Shown here: piece by piece, positions 1-8,360 of the stretch
Layout: each line of letters opens with the position of its first letter
Numbering within the stretch: position 1 is the first letter of the stretch
From: Bacilli bacterium
GTDB lineage: Bacteria; Bacillota_I; Bacilli_A; RFN20; CAG-826
Assembly: GCA_024695405.1 (NCBI GenBank)
Contig: JAILIF010000046.1
Span: forward strand, 1-42,530
Direction of reading: 5' to 3'
DNA: 42,530 nucleotides
Made by a program: the position numbers and the translations under genes
Notes under the pieces: model-generated
The model's database searches: none
What the model was told of the DNA's origin: nothing
The model's input: the letters and a program-made list of their open reading frames with translations, nothing else

Positions 1-243
1 TGCTTCAAGAACTTTAATGGATTCGGAAGCAGAATAGATACTTTCTTTTTCTTCGGTAGTGTATGTCTTAGTTGAGGAAGCTCCATCAGCGGACATATGT
101 TCATTAAGAAATTTGGTTGTACACCAAAAGCTTATAGAAAAGAACATATGTCCGCTGATGGACCTTCCTCCACAAAGACATACACTACTGAAGAAAAAGA
201 AAGTATTTATTCAGCATCAGAATCAATAAAAGCACTTGAAGCA
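1..243. repeat. Diverged 102-bp inverted repeat with 39-nt spacer
   Basis: Positions 1-102 are the reverse complement of 142-243 at roughly 87 percent identity, separated by 103-141. The arms meet the spacer at GGACATATGTTC and GAACATATGTCC. Most mismatches fall on third codon positions of the frame starting at 142, so the two arms encode nearly the same peptide on opposite strands. That pattern argues for two old copies that diverged under protein-level constraint, not a fresh fold-back artefact. The left arm runs off the window edge, so its full length is unknown. Confidence 0.85.
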
Positions 244-276
244 TATAAAAGTGCTAAAGATACCGAGCAAGAATAA
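76..276 (+). pseudogene. C-terminal fragment of an AraC-family regulator
   Basis: The open frame ends at the TAA at 274-276 and is blocked upstream by a TGA at 73-75. Residues encoded from 100 read FIKKFGCTPKAYRKEH, which resembles the last helix-turn-helix segment of AraC/XylS regulators (pattern F-K-K-x-F-G-x-T-P-x-x-Y-R). It is followed by a polar tail of about 43 residues. The upstream part of the gene is not where it should be, because the inverted-repeat arm replaces it. It is probably the remnant of a regulator for the downstream xylan genes, although the AraC match rests on only about 16 residues. Confidence 0.4.
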
Positions 277-293
277 CAAGAAAATCTTATTTT

Positions 294-335
294 AATACCT
301 CCAATCAAGTATAATAGCGATTAGAGGTATTTTTT
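294..335 (+). terminator. Rho-independent terminator overlapping the next gene's leader
   Basis: AATACCTC (294-301) pairs with GAGGTATT (324-331), and an inner AATC/GATT pair extends the stem. A T-run follows at 331-335. The 3' arm contains GAGG, the only plausible Shine-Dalgarno sequence for the GH43 start at 338. A possible -10 TATAAT (310-315) lies in the loop. Confidence 0.7.
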
Positions 336-337
336 AT

Positions 338-1786
338 ATGAAAAAACAGGTTTATAACCCTTATTTACCATTGTACGAATATATTCCTGATGGTGAACCA
401 CACGTTTTTGGGGATCGTGTTTATGTTTATGGTAGCCACGACCAATATGGCGCATTCAATTTCTGCCATAATAACTATGTTACTTGGTCTGCTCCAGTAA
501 ATGATTTATCTGATTGGAGATACGAAGGTGAAATCCTTTTAAGAACTGAAGACCCAGATAACAAAAAGAATAAACATGACTTATACGCTCCAGACGTATG
601 CCAAGGCCCAGACGGAAAATATTATATTTATTACGCATTTGACTGGGTTGGTCATACTGGCGTTGCAGTTAGTGATAAGCCTACAGGCCCATTCAAATTT
701 GTTGGACACGTCCACTTCTCTGATGGCACTGTTTTAGGTGCAAGAAAACACGATGTTTTCCAATTTGATCCAGGTGTCTTAGTAGATGATGATGGAAGAG
801 TTTATTTATATTCTGGCTTCGGTGCCACTACTTTCTTCCCACAAATCACATTTAAAGGTTTCAAAATCGATGGCGGTTACGTCATGGAATTAGAAAAAGA
901 CATGGTCACTATTAAAGGCGAACCAAAGAAAATCTTCTTCAAAAGAGGTGAAGAAGGTCTTGATCCAGCATACGCAGGTCACGAATTCTTTGAAGCTTCT
1001 TCAATTAGAAAAATTAATGGTGTTTATTACTTCGTATATTCCGCATATGACGGACACGAATTATGCTACGCTACATCAGATAGTCCAATGGGACCATTCA
1101 AATTCGGTGGCACTATCGTATCTAACGGTGATGTCGGCTTAAACGGTAGAGCAAAAGCTAATGCATGTTACCCAATTGGTAATAACCACGGTGGCATTGC
1201 TTGCTTACCTAATGGTAAATTCTATATCTTCTATCATAGACACACTAACTTCACTAATACTGATAGACAAGGTTTAGCAGAAGAAATCAAGATTGAAAAA
1301 GATGGTTCAATCAAACAAGTTGAAATGACATCTTGCGGTCTTAACGGTGGACCATTAAAAGGCGAAGGTGAATATCCAGCAAGTATCTGCTGCTGCTTAA
1401 TTCCTAAGGAAGGAAATATCTTCTATAACTTCTTCCGTTGGCCATGGCAAAAAGGCAAAATGTGTATCACTCAATCTGGTAAAGATACAGATACAGTTGA
1501 AACTCAATATATTGAAAATATTAAAGATGGCGCTTTAGTTGGTTATAAATATTTCGATTTAGCTAAGACAAAAGAAGTCTCTTTAGTTGTCAAAGGTAAA
1601 GCAAAAGGTAAAGCAGTCCTTAAATACACTGAAGATGGAAAAGCAATCAATTCAGTTCAATTTGATGTTAAAGGTGATGGAGTCATCACTCTTAACATTG
1701 TAGATGGTACTGCTAAAAACGCTGTTTATATCAAATTCACTGATATGAAGGGTAAATTAGACGCATATAAATTATGCTTAAAATAA
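338..1786 (+). CDS. GH43-family glycoside hydrolase (beta-xylosidase or alpha-L-arabinofuranosidase type)
   Basis: This 482-residue enzyme has the five-bladed propeller signature of glycoside hydrolase family 43. The visible catalytic triad is Asp18 in PDGEPHVF (base), Asp144 in FDPGVLVDDDG (pKa modulator) and Glu219 in HEFFEASSIRK (acid). The catalytic domain covers about residues 5-335. Residues about 370-482 look like a beta-sandwich module of CBM6 type. No signal peptide is present, so it probably acts in the cytoplasm on imported xylo- or arabinoxylo-oligosaccharides. The start at 338 follows GAGG at 324-327. Its end overlaps the next lipoprotein gene by 13 nt. Substrate specificity (xylose or arabinose side chains) cannot be fixed from sequence alone. 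Confidence 0.9.
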   Translation: MKKQVYNPYLPLYEYIPDGEPHVFGDRVYVYGSHDQYGAFNFCHNNYVTWSAPVNDLSDWRYEGEILLRTEDPDNKKNKHDLYAPDVCQGPDGKYYIYYAFDWVGHTGVAVSDKPTGPFKFVGHVHFSDGTVLGARKHDVFQFDPGVLVDDDGRVYLYSGFGATTFFPQITFKGFKIDGGYVMELEKDMVTIKGEPKKIFFKRGEEGLDPAYAGHEFFEASSIRKINGVYYFVYSAYDGHELCYATSDSPMGPFKFGGTIVSNGDVGLNGRAKANACYPIGNNHGGIACLPNGKFYIFYHRHTNFTNTDRQGLAEEIKIEKDGSIKQVEMTSCGLNGGPLKGEGEYPASICCCLIPKEGNIFYNFFRWPWQKGKMCITQSGKDTDTVETQYIENIKDGALVGYKYFDLAKTKEVSLVVKGKAKGKAVLKYTEDGKAINSVQFDVKGDGVITLNIVDGTAKNAVYIKFTDMKGKLDAYKLCLK

Positions 1787-2709
1787 GTAAGGACTTATTA
1801 GTTATTAGTGCAGCACTACTTTTAGTAGGCTGCTCTGGTAACAATAATAATAAAGATAAACCTACAATTAAGGCTCAAGAATCTTTAAAGGTTCTTTCTA
1901 ATCCAGTTAAAACTTCTTATAACTGTGGAAATAACTTTGATAAAGAAGGTTTAACTTTAGAATACACAGATAAAGATGGAAATAAGACCACTGTAACAGA
2001 TTTCACACTGAGTGAAGATAAAAACTTAACTTATTATCAAACATACGTTACAGCGTCTTACAATAATCTTTCTGTTAATGTCGATATAGACGTTAATGAA
2101 GTTATTGAAGGTCAACTAACTTGTGTAGGTGATTCTTTAACTCATGGTCACTATTGGAAAGATGAAGCATACCCTAATTACATCGATGACAATTTAGGTG
2201 GACATCTATTAACAGTTAGTAACTGTGGTAGAGACGGAGCTTCATTTAAAACATTTGGTCAATATAACCCTGCATATAACACAACTGAACAATATCAAAC
2301 TTCCTTAACAGGTAATCCAATTGTTATCTCAATTATGTTAGGCACTAATGATGCTACTAACTGGGCTAATGAAAAAGATTTATATGTCCAAGATTATACT
2401 GATTTAGTTAATTTATATCGCACTACTTTTGGAGAACAAGTAAAGATAATTGTTATGACTTCTCCAAGATGTATTTCTCCAAATGATTTTGGAATTCCTA
2501 ATGACACTATTTGTAATGAAGTAGTTCCTTTGCAAAAGCAAATCGCGGAAGACTTAGATTGCTATTTATTAGATTTAAATGCTGAATTTAATAAATATTC
2601 TGATTCAGATTTATTTAGACCTAACGATGGCGTTCATTTCACAAAGAACGCTGCTGAGATAACCGCTAAACTTCTAGCAGAGAAAATTAAGTCAATTTAC
2701 GGCATTTAA
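1774..2709 (+). CDS. SGNH/GDSL-family esterase lipoprotein
   Basis: The 311-residue product starts with a lipoprotein signal peptide whose lipobox LLVGC makes Cys20 the likely acylated residue. Residues about 30-110 form a bacterial Ig-like beta domain. The SGNH hydrolase domain follows, with block I GDSLTHG (Ser121 nucleophile), block III GTND (Asn192) and block V DGVH (Asp285, His288). It should be anchored on the outer face of the membrane. In this neighbourhood it probably removes acetyl or other acyl groups from xylan. The ATG lies inside the end of the GH43 gene and has no clear Shine-Dalgarno sequence, which suggests translational coupling. The exact ester substrate is an inference from context. 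Confidence 0.85.
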   Translation: MLKISKDLLVISAALLLVGCSGNNNNKDKPTIKAQESLKVLSNPVKTSYNCGNNFDKEGLTLEYTDKDGNKTTVTDFTLSEDKNLTYYQTYVTASYNNLSVNVDIDVNEVIEGQLTCVGDSLTHGHYWKDEAYPNYIDDNLGGHLLTVSNCGRDGASFKTFGQYNPAYNTTEQYQTSLTGNPIVISIMLGTNDATNWANEKDLYVQDYTDLVNLYRTTFGEQVKIIVMTSPRCISPNDFGIPNDTICNEVVPLQKQIAEDLDCYLLDLNAEFNKYSDSDLFRPNDGVHFTKNAAEITAKLLAEKIKSIYGI

Positions 2710-2718
2710 GAACAAATT

Positions 2719-2754
2719 AAAACTGGATTGAAGATTTACTCAAGTCCAGTTTTT
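2719..2754. terminator. Bidirectional terminator between convergent genes
   Basis: AAAACTGGA (2719-2727) pairs with TCCAGTTTT (2745-2753), and an inner TTGA/TCAA extension has one bulged G. T-rich tracts lie on both strands. It separates the rightward SGNH gene from the leftward esterase gene. Confidence 0.85.
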
Positions 2755-2765
2755 ATTTTGCTCTA

Positions 2766-3893
2766 TTAATCTAAAAGATTATTATTGAGGATGATATCAG
2801 CGTATGCTTCACCTAAGATGAATGCGTCTTTAGTGTTGTAATGAAATGTATTATAACCGCCTTTTTCTGCATCACCGATTTCAAGTTTTAATCCATGATC
2901 AGTAAATGTAGCATCAATAAGGAAGTTTGGTTCATAGAATCCATCACCAGGAGTATAATTTCTAGCATGGTCTGCAAGCTGATTCTTTTTAGCATTGATT
3001 CCGTTATTTACTTGCTCTTGAGTACCATATCTATTTTTGCTTCCATCATAAATAGTGCAATCAATAAATGGAATCTTACTTTCTCCATCTGATGAATATT
3101 CCATATAATCTACACGGAACCATTTAATTAATTCATTCATTTGTTCATAGTAATTTTCATTGCCAGTATCACTTTCACCTTGGTGCCAAAGGAATCCTTT
3201 AATAACTGGTTTTTTGCCAGAGTCTTCAATTTGTTTTAATGCTGCATCTGTATATCTTTTTAAAAGATAATACAAAGACTTACTTGCATTCTCTTCGTCT
3301 GATAATTCTTCATCTGGTTTAGTTTTCCAGTTAGGGCCATCAGTTTTTTCAAATCCGGAACCAGAAAATGCACATTTAATTAGGTGAACTGGAGTATCCA
3401 CTACTTCTTCTTTATGAAGTTTATATGCTAGTCCAAGTTCAGGACCAAAATAATCATCATTTCCACCATCGCCAACACCCATACCAACAGTAGTAGGTCT
3501 AAAGTTAGGTTTTAATTTTCCTTCAGGAGAAGATTGATCAGGTGAACTTGAATGTGCTTGTGCCCATCCGTTTGGATAATAGAATCCATAGTTAGTGCAT
3601 AAAACATCTTCAATACCATTTTCAATAACTTCATAATCTTCATTAGCTTCTTCCATATATTCTTTTAGAAGATTCTTACCGTTAAGTCTCCAGTTTGTAC
3701 TACCTTCCATATTGGACTGACCAGACATAACAAATACTGGAACTTCTTCAATTTCAGGTTCCTTATTAGTGTTTGTATTAGTATTTGTGTTTGTATTGTT
3801 ATTATTTGGCTTTGGCTCAGAAGTTTTTTTATCACAACCTACAAGAGCTAAAATTGATGCAAAACCAAGTGTTAACAATAATTTCTTTTTCAT
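2766..3893 (-). CDS. Sialate-O-acetylesterase/CE6-type acetylesterase lipoprotein
   Basis: The 375-residue protein has a lipoprotein signal peptide with lipobox ALVGC (Cys20). An Asn/Thr-rich linker (residues about 27-44, mostly alternating N and T) leads to an SGNH-like domain of the SASA/carbohydrate esterase 6 group. The nucleophile motif is SGQSNMEG (Ser60), and the WHQGESD motif sits in the second half. CE6 enzymes typically deacetylate xylan, so surface-anchored removal of acetyl groups from xylan fits the context. Its ribosome binding site overlaps the stop codon of xylB upstream, so the two are probably co-transcribed from xylB. A sialate esterase is the main alternative, but no sialic-acid genes are nearby. 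Confidence 0.82.
   Translation of the reverse strand: MKKKLLLTLGFASILALVGCDKKTSEPKPNNNNTNTNTNTNTNKEPEIEEVPVFVMSGQSNMEGSTNWRLNGKNLLKEYMEEANEDYEVIENGIEDVLCTNYGFYYPNGWAQAHSSSPDQSSPEGKLKPNFRPTTVGMGVGDGGNDDYFGPELGLAYKLHKEEVVDTPVHLIKCAFSGSGFEKTDGPNWKTKPDEELSDEENASKSLYYLLKRYTDAALKQIEDSGKKPVIKGFLWHQGESDTGNENYYEQMNELIKWFRVDYMEYSSDGESKIPFIDCTIYDGSKNRYGTQEQVNNGINAKKNQLADHARNYTPGDGFYEPNFLIDATFTDHGLKLEIGDAEKGGYNTFHYNTKDAFILGEAYADIILNNNLLD
3767..3810 (-). repeat. Low-complexity tract encoding an Asn-Thr linker
   Basis: A degenerate six-base repeat of the type GTATTA/GTATTT encodes alternating Asn and Thr just after the lipoprotein signal peptide. It probably acts as a flexible spacer between membrane anchor and esterase domain. 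Such tracts can change length by slippage. Confidence 0.7.
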
Positions 3894-3902
3894 AAAAATC
3901 TC

Positions 3903-5354
3903 CTAGAGAATCTTATAGATATCTTTTAAATTTGGATAAATTTGTTTAAATGTTTGATATTTCTTTTCGTATTTTTCTACGATTGCTGGATCTGGTTTGA
4001 TGACTTTTCTGACTTTAACTAATTCGTTAACTGCATCTTCAATAGTTGCATATTCTTTATTAGCGACCATAGCTAACATAGCACCACCATATGAAGGACC
4101 TTGTTCTGTTTCTAATAAGCAAATGTCCATATTCAAAACGTTAGCTAAAATCTTTTGCCATAATGATGATTTAGCACCACCACCACATAAAGTAGATTTA
4201 GGAATAACAACGCCTTCTTTTCTAGCAATTTCAACACAGTCTCTTAATGCAAAAGATACGCCTTCTAATACTGCTAAAGACATTTCTTGTCTTCTAGAAT
4301 TAATAGCTAATCCAACAAAAGCGCCTCTTGCATTGACATCATTATGTGGGCTTCTTTCACCAGAAAGATAAGGCAAGAAGTAGATTGTATTTTCACCTAA
4401 TTTTTCTTCCATACCTCTAACACTACCTGAATAGTCATCAGTGCTTAAAATATCTTCTAACCACCATTTATTAGCACTAGCAGCAGAAAGGATACATCCC
4501 ATTAATGAGAATTTACCTGTTGTATGTGCAAAGCTATGTAATGAGTTATTTTTATCAACAGCAAATTTATCTGAAGAAATAAATACTGTTCCACTAGTGC
4601 CTAAAGAGATGTTACATGAACCATCAAAGATAGTTCCTGTACCAATAGCTGCTGCAGCGTTATCACCTGCACCTGCTGATACAATTGCGTTTGGTAAATT
4701 GAATTTTTCTTTAACTTTACCAACAACGTCTAATCCAGAACATAATTGTGGTAATTGTGAAGGTTTAATTCCACAAATGTCGCACATTTCATTTGACCAT
4801 TTTTTATTTTTAACATCAAAGAATAATGTTCCAGAAGCATCTGAATAGTCAGATACAAATTTACCTGTTAAGTAGTAAACAAGATAATCTTTTGGAAGCA
4901 TAATCTTGTTAATTCTCTTAAAGTTTTCTGGTTCGTTCTTTGCTAACCAAAGTAATTTTGGAGCAGTGAAACCAGCGAAAGCGATATTAGCAGTTAAATC
5001 AGAAAGTTTCTTCTTTCCAATAACTTCATTTAAATATTTTGTTTCTTCTTCAGTTCTACCATCATTCCATAAAATACATGGTCTAATGACTTTATCATTT
5101 TCATCTAAGATAACTAAGCCATGCATTTGGCCACCGAAAGAAATACCACCGATTGTGTTTCTAACGTTGTCACAAAGTTTATTTAATACATACTTTAAGC
5201 CTGCAATCCAATCTTCTGGATTTTGTTCACTATAGTTAGGAGCAGGATATGACACATCATACATATATGATGCTTCATTTAAGATTTTACCTTTTTCAGT
5301 AACAAGCAAGCCTTTAATTGAAGACGTGCCTAAATCAATTCCAATATAATTCAT
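3903..5354 (-). CDS. xylB: Xylulokinase
   Basis: This FGGY-family sugar kinase has 483 residues, the usual xylulokinase length. It phosphorylates D-xylulose with ATP to give xylulose 5-phosphate for the pentose phosphate pathway. The N-terminal IGIDLGTSSIKG motif binds phosphate. SFGGQMHGLV (about 72-81) is typical of XylB, and AGAGDNAAAAIG places the catalytic base at Asp231. A second FGGY motif region lies near LCGGGAKSSLWQ. AGAGG precedes the ATG. No xylose isomerase or sugar transporter lies in the window, so the first pathway step must be encoded elsewhere. The next gene begins within 10 nt of its stop. Confidence 0.92.
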   Translation of the reverse strand: MNYIGIDLGTSSIKGLLVTEKGKILNEASYMYDVSYPAPNYSEQNPEDWIAGLKYVLNKLCDNVRNTIGGISFGGQMHGLVILDENDKVIRPCILWNDGRTEEETKYLNEVIGKKKLSDLTANIAFAGFTAPKLLWLAKNEPENFKRINKIMLPKDYLVYYLTGKFVSDYSDASGTLFFDVKNKKWSNEMCDICGIKPSQLPQLCSGLDVVGKVKEKFNLPNAIVSAGAGDNAAAAIGTGTIFDGSCNISLGTSGTVFISSDKFAVDKNNSLHSFAHTTGKFSLMGCILSAASANKWWLEDILSTDDYSGSVRGMEEKLGENTIYFLPYLSGERSPHNDVNARGAFVGLAINSRRQEMSLAVLEGVSFALRDCVEIARKEGVVIPKSTLCGGGAKSSLWQKILANVLNMDICLLETEQGPSYGGAMLAMVANKEYATIEDAVNELVKVRKVIKPDPAIVEKYEKKYQTFKQIYPNLKDIYKIL

Positions 5355-5391
5355 TATAAAAACCTCTTTAACATTGCTAATTCTACATTAC

Positions 5392-5420
5392 AAAAGAAAA
5401 AGAAATCAAATAATGATTTC
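5392..5420 (-). terminator. Terminator downstream of glf
   Basis: On the minus strand GAAATCA (5420-5414) pairs with TGATTTC (5408-5402) and is followed by an almost pure T tract (complement of 5392-5401). It ends the ispE-to-glf transcription unit before xylB. Confidence 0.75.
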
Positions 5421-5449
5421 ATTTCTATTTTAATAATACTTATTTGTTA

Positions 5450-6559
5450 TTATCTTTTAATTCCTAGTTTATCTAGCAATTTGAACGCTTCAATAATTGT
5501 GTCATCCATATCTAGATATTTATATAAACCCAGTCTACCACCTAAATATAAGTTGCCTTGTTTATTAGCTAGTTCCACATATTTAACGTACAATTCATTA
5601 TTTCTTTGATTGTTAACTGGATAGTATGGCTCTCCACCTCTTTGGTAAGTGGATGAATATTCTTTAGAAATTAATGTTTTGTCACCGTATTGTTTTAAGA
5701 AGTGACAGTGTTCAATAATTCTAGTAAATTTAGTGTCTCCATCAGTGTAGTTAATAACTGCTTTTGGTTGGAATTTTTCCATATTTAACCATTCATTTTC
5801 AAATCTAATTGAACGATATTCTAAATCACCTAATTCGTAGTTAAATAATGCGTCTACTTGGCCAGTGTAAATAATATTATCTGCGATAGAATTGTAATAT
5901 TCTTTATCTTTTAGATAATCTACATCTAATTTAACTTCTATTCCTTCTAATAACTTTTCAATAATTCTTGTATAACCATGTTCAGGCATACCTTGATATT
6001 GATCATTAAAATAATTGTTATCATAAGTTAATCTAAAAGGTAAACGAGAGATGATAAATGGAGGGAGTTCTGTACATTTTCTACCCCATTGCTTTTCTGT
6101 ATAACTTTTTACTAATAATTCGTAAATAGTTTTGCCCACTAAAGAAATAGCTTTTTCTTCTAAATTTTTAGGGTCGGTAATTCCTGCTTCGGCTTTTTCT
6201 TTTTCGATGATTTTTACTACTTCATCAGGATCTTTAGTACCGAATACTTTTTCAAATGTATACATATTGAAAGGAAGAGAATAAATCTCACCTTTATAGT
6301 TAGCATCTACACTATGGTTATATGGAATGAAATGGTCTAAAGAATTAACAAAATCCCATACTTCTTTTTCAGTTGTATGGAAGATATGTGCACCATAAAC
6401 ATGGATATCTATTCCATTTTCATTCTTAGTGTAAATATTTCCTGCTATATGATCTCTTTTATCAATAACAAGAACTTTCTTTCCATCCTTTTTTAAATAG
6501 TACGCAACAGTCGCACCAAAAAGACCAGCGCCTACAATTAAATAGTCGTATTGTTTCAT
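5450..6559 (-). CDS. glf: UDP-galactopyranose mutase
   Basis: The 369-residue flavoenzyme converts UDP-galactopyranose to UDP-galactofuranose, a precursor of surface glycans. The N-terminus shows the FAD-binding GxGxxG fold at residues 10-15 (VGAGLFGATVAYYL) followed by the ribose-binding acidic end (VLVIDKRDHIAGNIYT). Length and the YGAHIFHT, KQWGRKCTELPP and GGEPYYPV motifs are typical of bacterial Glf. It starts two bases after the stop of the PIG-L gene and is the last gene of the leftward operon. Galactofuranosyl transferases are not in the window, unless the GT2 gene at 27746 is one, which I cannot tell. Confidence 0.93.
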   Translation of the reverse strand: MKQYDYLIVGAGLFGATVAYYLKKDGKKVLVIDKRDHIAGNIYTKNENGIDIHVYGAHIFHTTEKEVWDFVNSLDHFIPYNHSVDANYKGEIYSLPFNMYTFEKVFGTKDPDEVVKIIEKEKAEAGITDPKNLEEKAISLVGKTIYELLVKSYTEKQWGRKCTELPPFIISRLPFRLTYDNNYFNDQYQGMPEHGYTRIIEKLLEGIEVKLDVDYLKDKEYYNSIADNIIYTGQVDALFNYELGDLEYRSIRFENEWLNMEKFQPKAVINYTDGDTKFTRIIEHCHFLKQYGDKTLISKEYSSTYQRGGEPYYPVNNQRNNELYVKYVELANKQGNLYLGGRLGLYKYLDMDDTIIEAFKLLDKLGIKR

Positions 6560-6561
6560 AA

Positions 6562-7389
6562 TTATAATGTCCTATCCATCATATCGTTAATATCAGTATA
6601 TAAATCATCAATAAAACTCATCGCATAACGTTTTATTGGGAAATCTTTTCTTCTTAATAATGTAGTCATATTAATTGCTTTAGCAGTTAATTTAGCAGCT
6701 TTCTTTTTCTCATCTTTATTAAAAACTGCGTTTACAAGTCTTCTTCCAATAGTAGCGTTTACATAATCTCTAGAAATATTAGCACTCTTATGAGCGGAGA
6801 TTAATTGTCTTTGTAAACGCATGTTTTTACTAATATTGAAAGTGACTATTTTATCTGGATTAACCCACTCTAAATCTCTTTCGGATTCACATCCATAAAG
6901 TGTTTTAGGTTGGTCTCCTCTTTTCATAGTTCTAAGCGCATTAATCACTTTAACTGCTACTGCAACATGAAGAGGATTTCTATCTAATAATGAATATGTA
7001 TAAATAACACGTGGTTTTAATTCTTTAATAATTTCTACATATTCATTAACAATATCTTCATTTTCTTGATCTTTAATTTCTTCAGTAGAATAGTTCATAA
7101 AATAAACGGAATTATATCTACCTATATTAGCTGCTCTTTTTTGTTCCGCCATAACAACTTGAGTCATTCTTTTATCAGTGGCTTTTGCGTATCTACCACT
7201 TCTTTCGGAGTCTGCTCCATCAGAAGTAACAACACATGCAAAAGTATATTTAGAAGCTCTATAACCTCTTTGAATGCCATCTATTGCCATAACTTCGCAA
7301 TCAGTTGGGCGTAAGCAAATACCAAGGAACTTTACAGGTCCTCTTTTTCCTTTTCTAGGTATATAAATAATGCCTTTTTTAAGTTCCAT
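6562..7389 (-). CDS. PIG-L/LmbE-like protein with degenerate active site
   Basis: The 275-residue product has the fold pattern of zinc-dependent GlcNAc deacetylases (PIG-L, MshB, BshB). In that family the motif HPDD(x)E supplies zinc ligands and the catalytic Asp. Here the aligned stretch is RPTDCE (residues 27-32), so His is Arg27 and the base Asp is Thr29, while Asp30 and a later His141 (NPLHVAV) are kept. It therefore probably cannot deacetylate in the normal way. It may bind a sugar, serve as a partner of Glf, or use changed chemistry. The start ATG follows AGGTAG that overlaps the glucokinase stop. Family membership is fairly secure; function is unknown. Confidence 0.7.
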   Translation of the reverse strand: MELKKGIIYIPRKGKRGPVKFLGICLRPTDCEVMAIDGIQRGYRASKYTFACVVTSDGADSERSGRYAKATDKRMTQVVMAEQKRAANIGRYNSVYFMNYSTEEIKDQENEDIVNEYVEIIKELKPRVIYTYSLLDRNPLHVAVAVKVINALRTMKRGDQPKTLYGCESERDLEWVNPDKIVTFNISKNMRLQRQLISAHKSANISRDYVNATIGRRLVNAVFNKDEKKKAAKLTAKAINMTTLLRRKDFPIKRYAMSFIDDLYTDINDMMDRTL

Positions 7390-7398
7390 AACTACTAC

Positions 7399-8349
7399 CT
7401 AAAAGAATAATGCTGCAGCACCGATTTTTCCTGAATCATATCCAAGTTTTCCTTGAACAACTTTAACTTCAGGAGAATTCTTATATCCATAATCTCTTTC
7501 TTTAATGTATTCTTGAACTCTTTCGATTAAGTAGTCACCTTCATTAGCGACACCACCAGAAAGAATAATTAAATTAGGTCTAAAAATATTACAAATATTT
7601 AGTAAACCTTCACCTAAATATGAAATATATTGATCAACTACTTTAATTGCCCATGGATCTTCATATTCTCTAGCAGCTTTGAATGCTACTCTACCATTGA
7701 CTTTACCAAATTGGATTGCAATCTTTTTCATCTTTGTTTCTGGATGTTTTGCAATCATTTGTTCTGTATCGTAAATAAGTCCAGATGCTGAAGCATAAGC
7801 TTCAAAACATCCTTTTCTACCACAGCTACATTTTCTACCACCTAAAATAAGTGTTGCGTGACCTAATTCAGCACCTTTACCCTCATTACCTTCGAATAAT
7901 TTACCGTTAAGAACAACACCACAACCAACTCCAGTACCTAAAGTAAGCATAATTGCAGTTTCACAGTTTTTACCTGCACCAAATCTTACTTCACCAAGAG
8001 CAGCAGCGTTAGCATCGTTAGAGACTCTAACTTCATATCCAGTTATTTTCTCCATTATTTCTTTAACTTTTAAATCAGTCCAAAGAGGTAAGTTTGCTGA
8101 AGCGCAAACAACACCTTTTTTTGAATCAATAACGCCAGGAATACCCATTCCAATTCCGGATATTTCACCTAACTCATCCTTATAGGTTTTTATGTAATCT
8201 AAAACTGCTTGAGCAAGTCTCTCAATTACTTCTTTACCTTTTTCGAATTTACTAACTGGAACAGTAAAAGGTTTAAACATTTTACCTTCACTAGTTACTG
8301 CAGCACCCTTAATAGTTGTGCCACCAATATCAATACCAATAACTGTCAT
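7399..8349 (-). CDS. glcK: ROK-family glucokinase
   Basis: This 316-residue protein belongs to the ROK sugar kinases, which phosphorylate glucose or N-acetylhexosamines with ATP. The N-terminal GIDIGGTTIKG binds ATP phosphate. SNDANAAALGE contains the catalytic Asp, and TLGTGVGCGVV is the second phosphate loop. The ROK zinc site is complete: a His in ELGHATLI followed by CSCGRKGCFE. The length matches Gram-positive GlcK. No helix-turn-helix precedes it, so it is a kinase, not a ROK repressor. AGGAGG stands directly before the start. Because it sits with glmU, specificity for N-acetylglucosamine or N-acetylmannosamine is possible. Confidence 0.85.
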   Translation of the reverse strand: MTVIGIDIGGTTIKGAAVTSEGKMFKPFTVPVSKFEKGKEVIERLAQAVLDYIKTYKDELGEISGIGMGIPGVIDSKKGVVCASANLPLWTDLKVKEIMEKITGYEVRVSNDANAAALGEVRFGAGKNCETAIMLTLGTGVGCGVVLNGKLFEGNEGKGAELGHATLILGGRKCSCGRKGCFEAYASASGLIYDTEQMIAKHPETKMKKIAIQFGKVNGRVAFKAAREYEDPWAIKVVDQYISYLGEGLLNICNIFRPNLIILSGGVANEGDYLIERVQEYIKERDYGYKNSPEVKVVQGKLGYDSGKIGAAALFF

Positions 8350-8360
8350 AAGAGTTCCTC

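Noticed and set aside
1-243. Active phase-variation inversion site
   Set aside because: The arms differ by about 13 percent, the spacer is only 39 bp, and there is no invertase gene nearby.
3767-3810. Short tandem repeats resembling a CRISPR array
   Set aside because: The repeat unit is six bases, has no spacers, and encodes an Asn-Thr linker inside a lipoprotein gene.
4441-4848. 135-residue open frame on the plus strand opposite xylB
   Set aside because: It is an antisense shadow of a well-supported gene, with no ribosome binding site and no recognisable domain.
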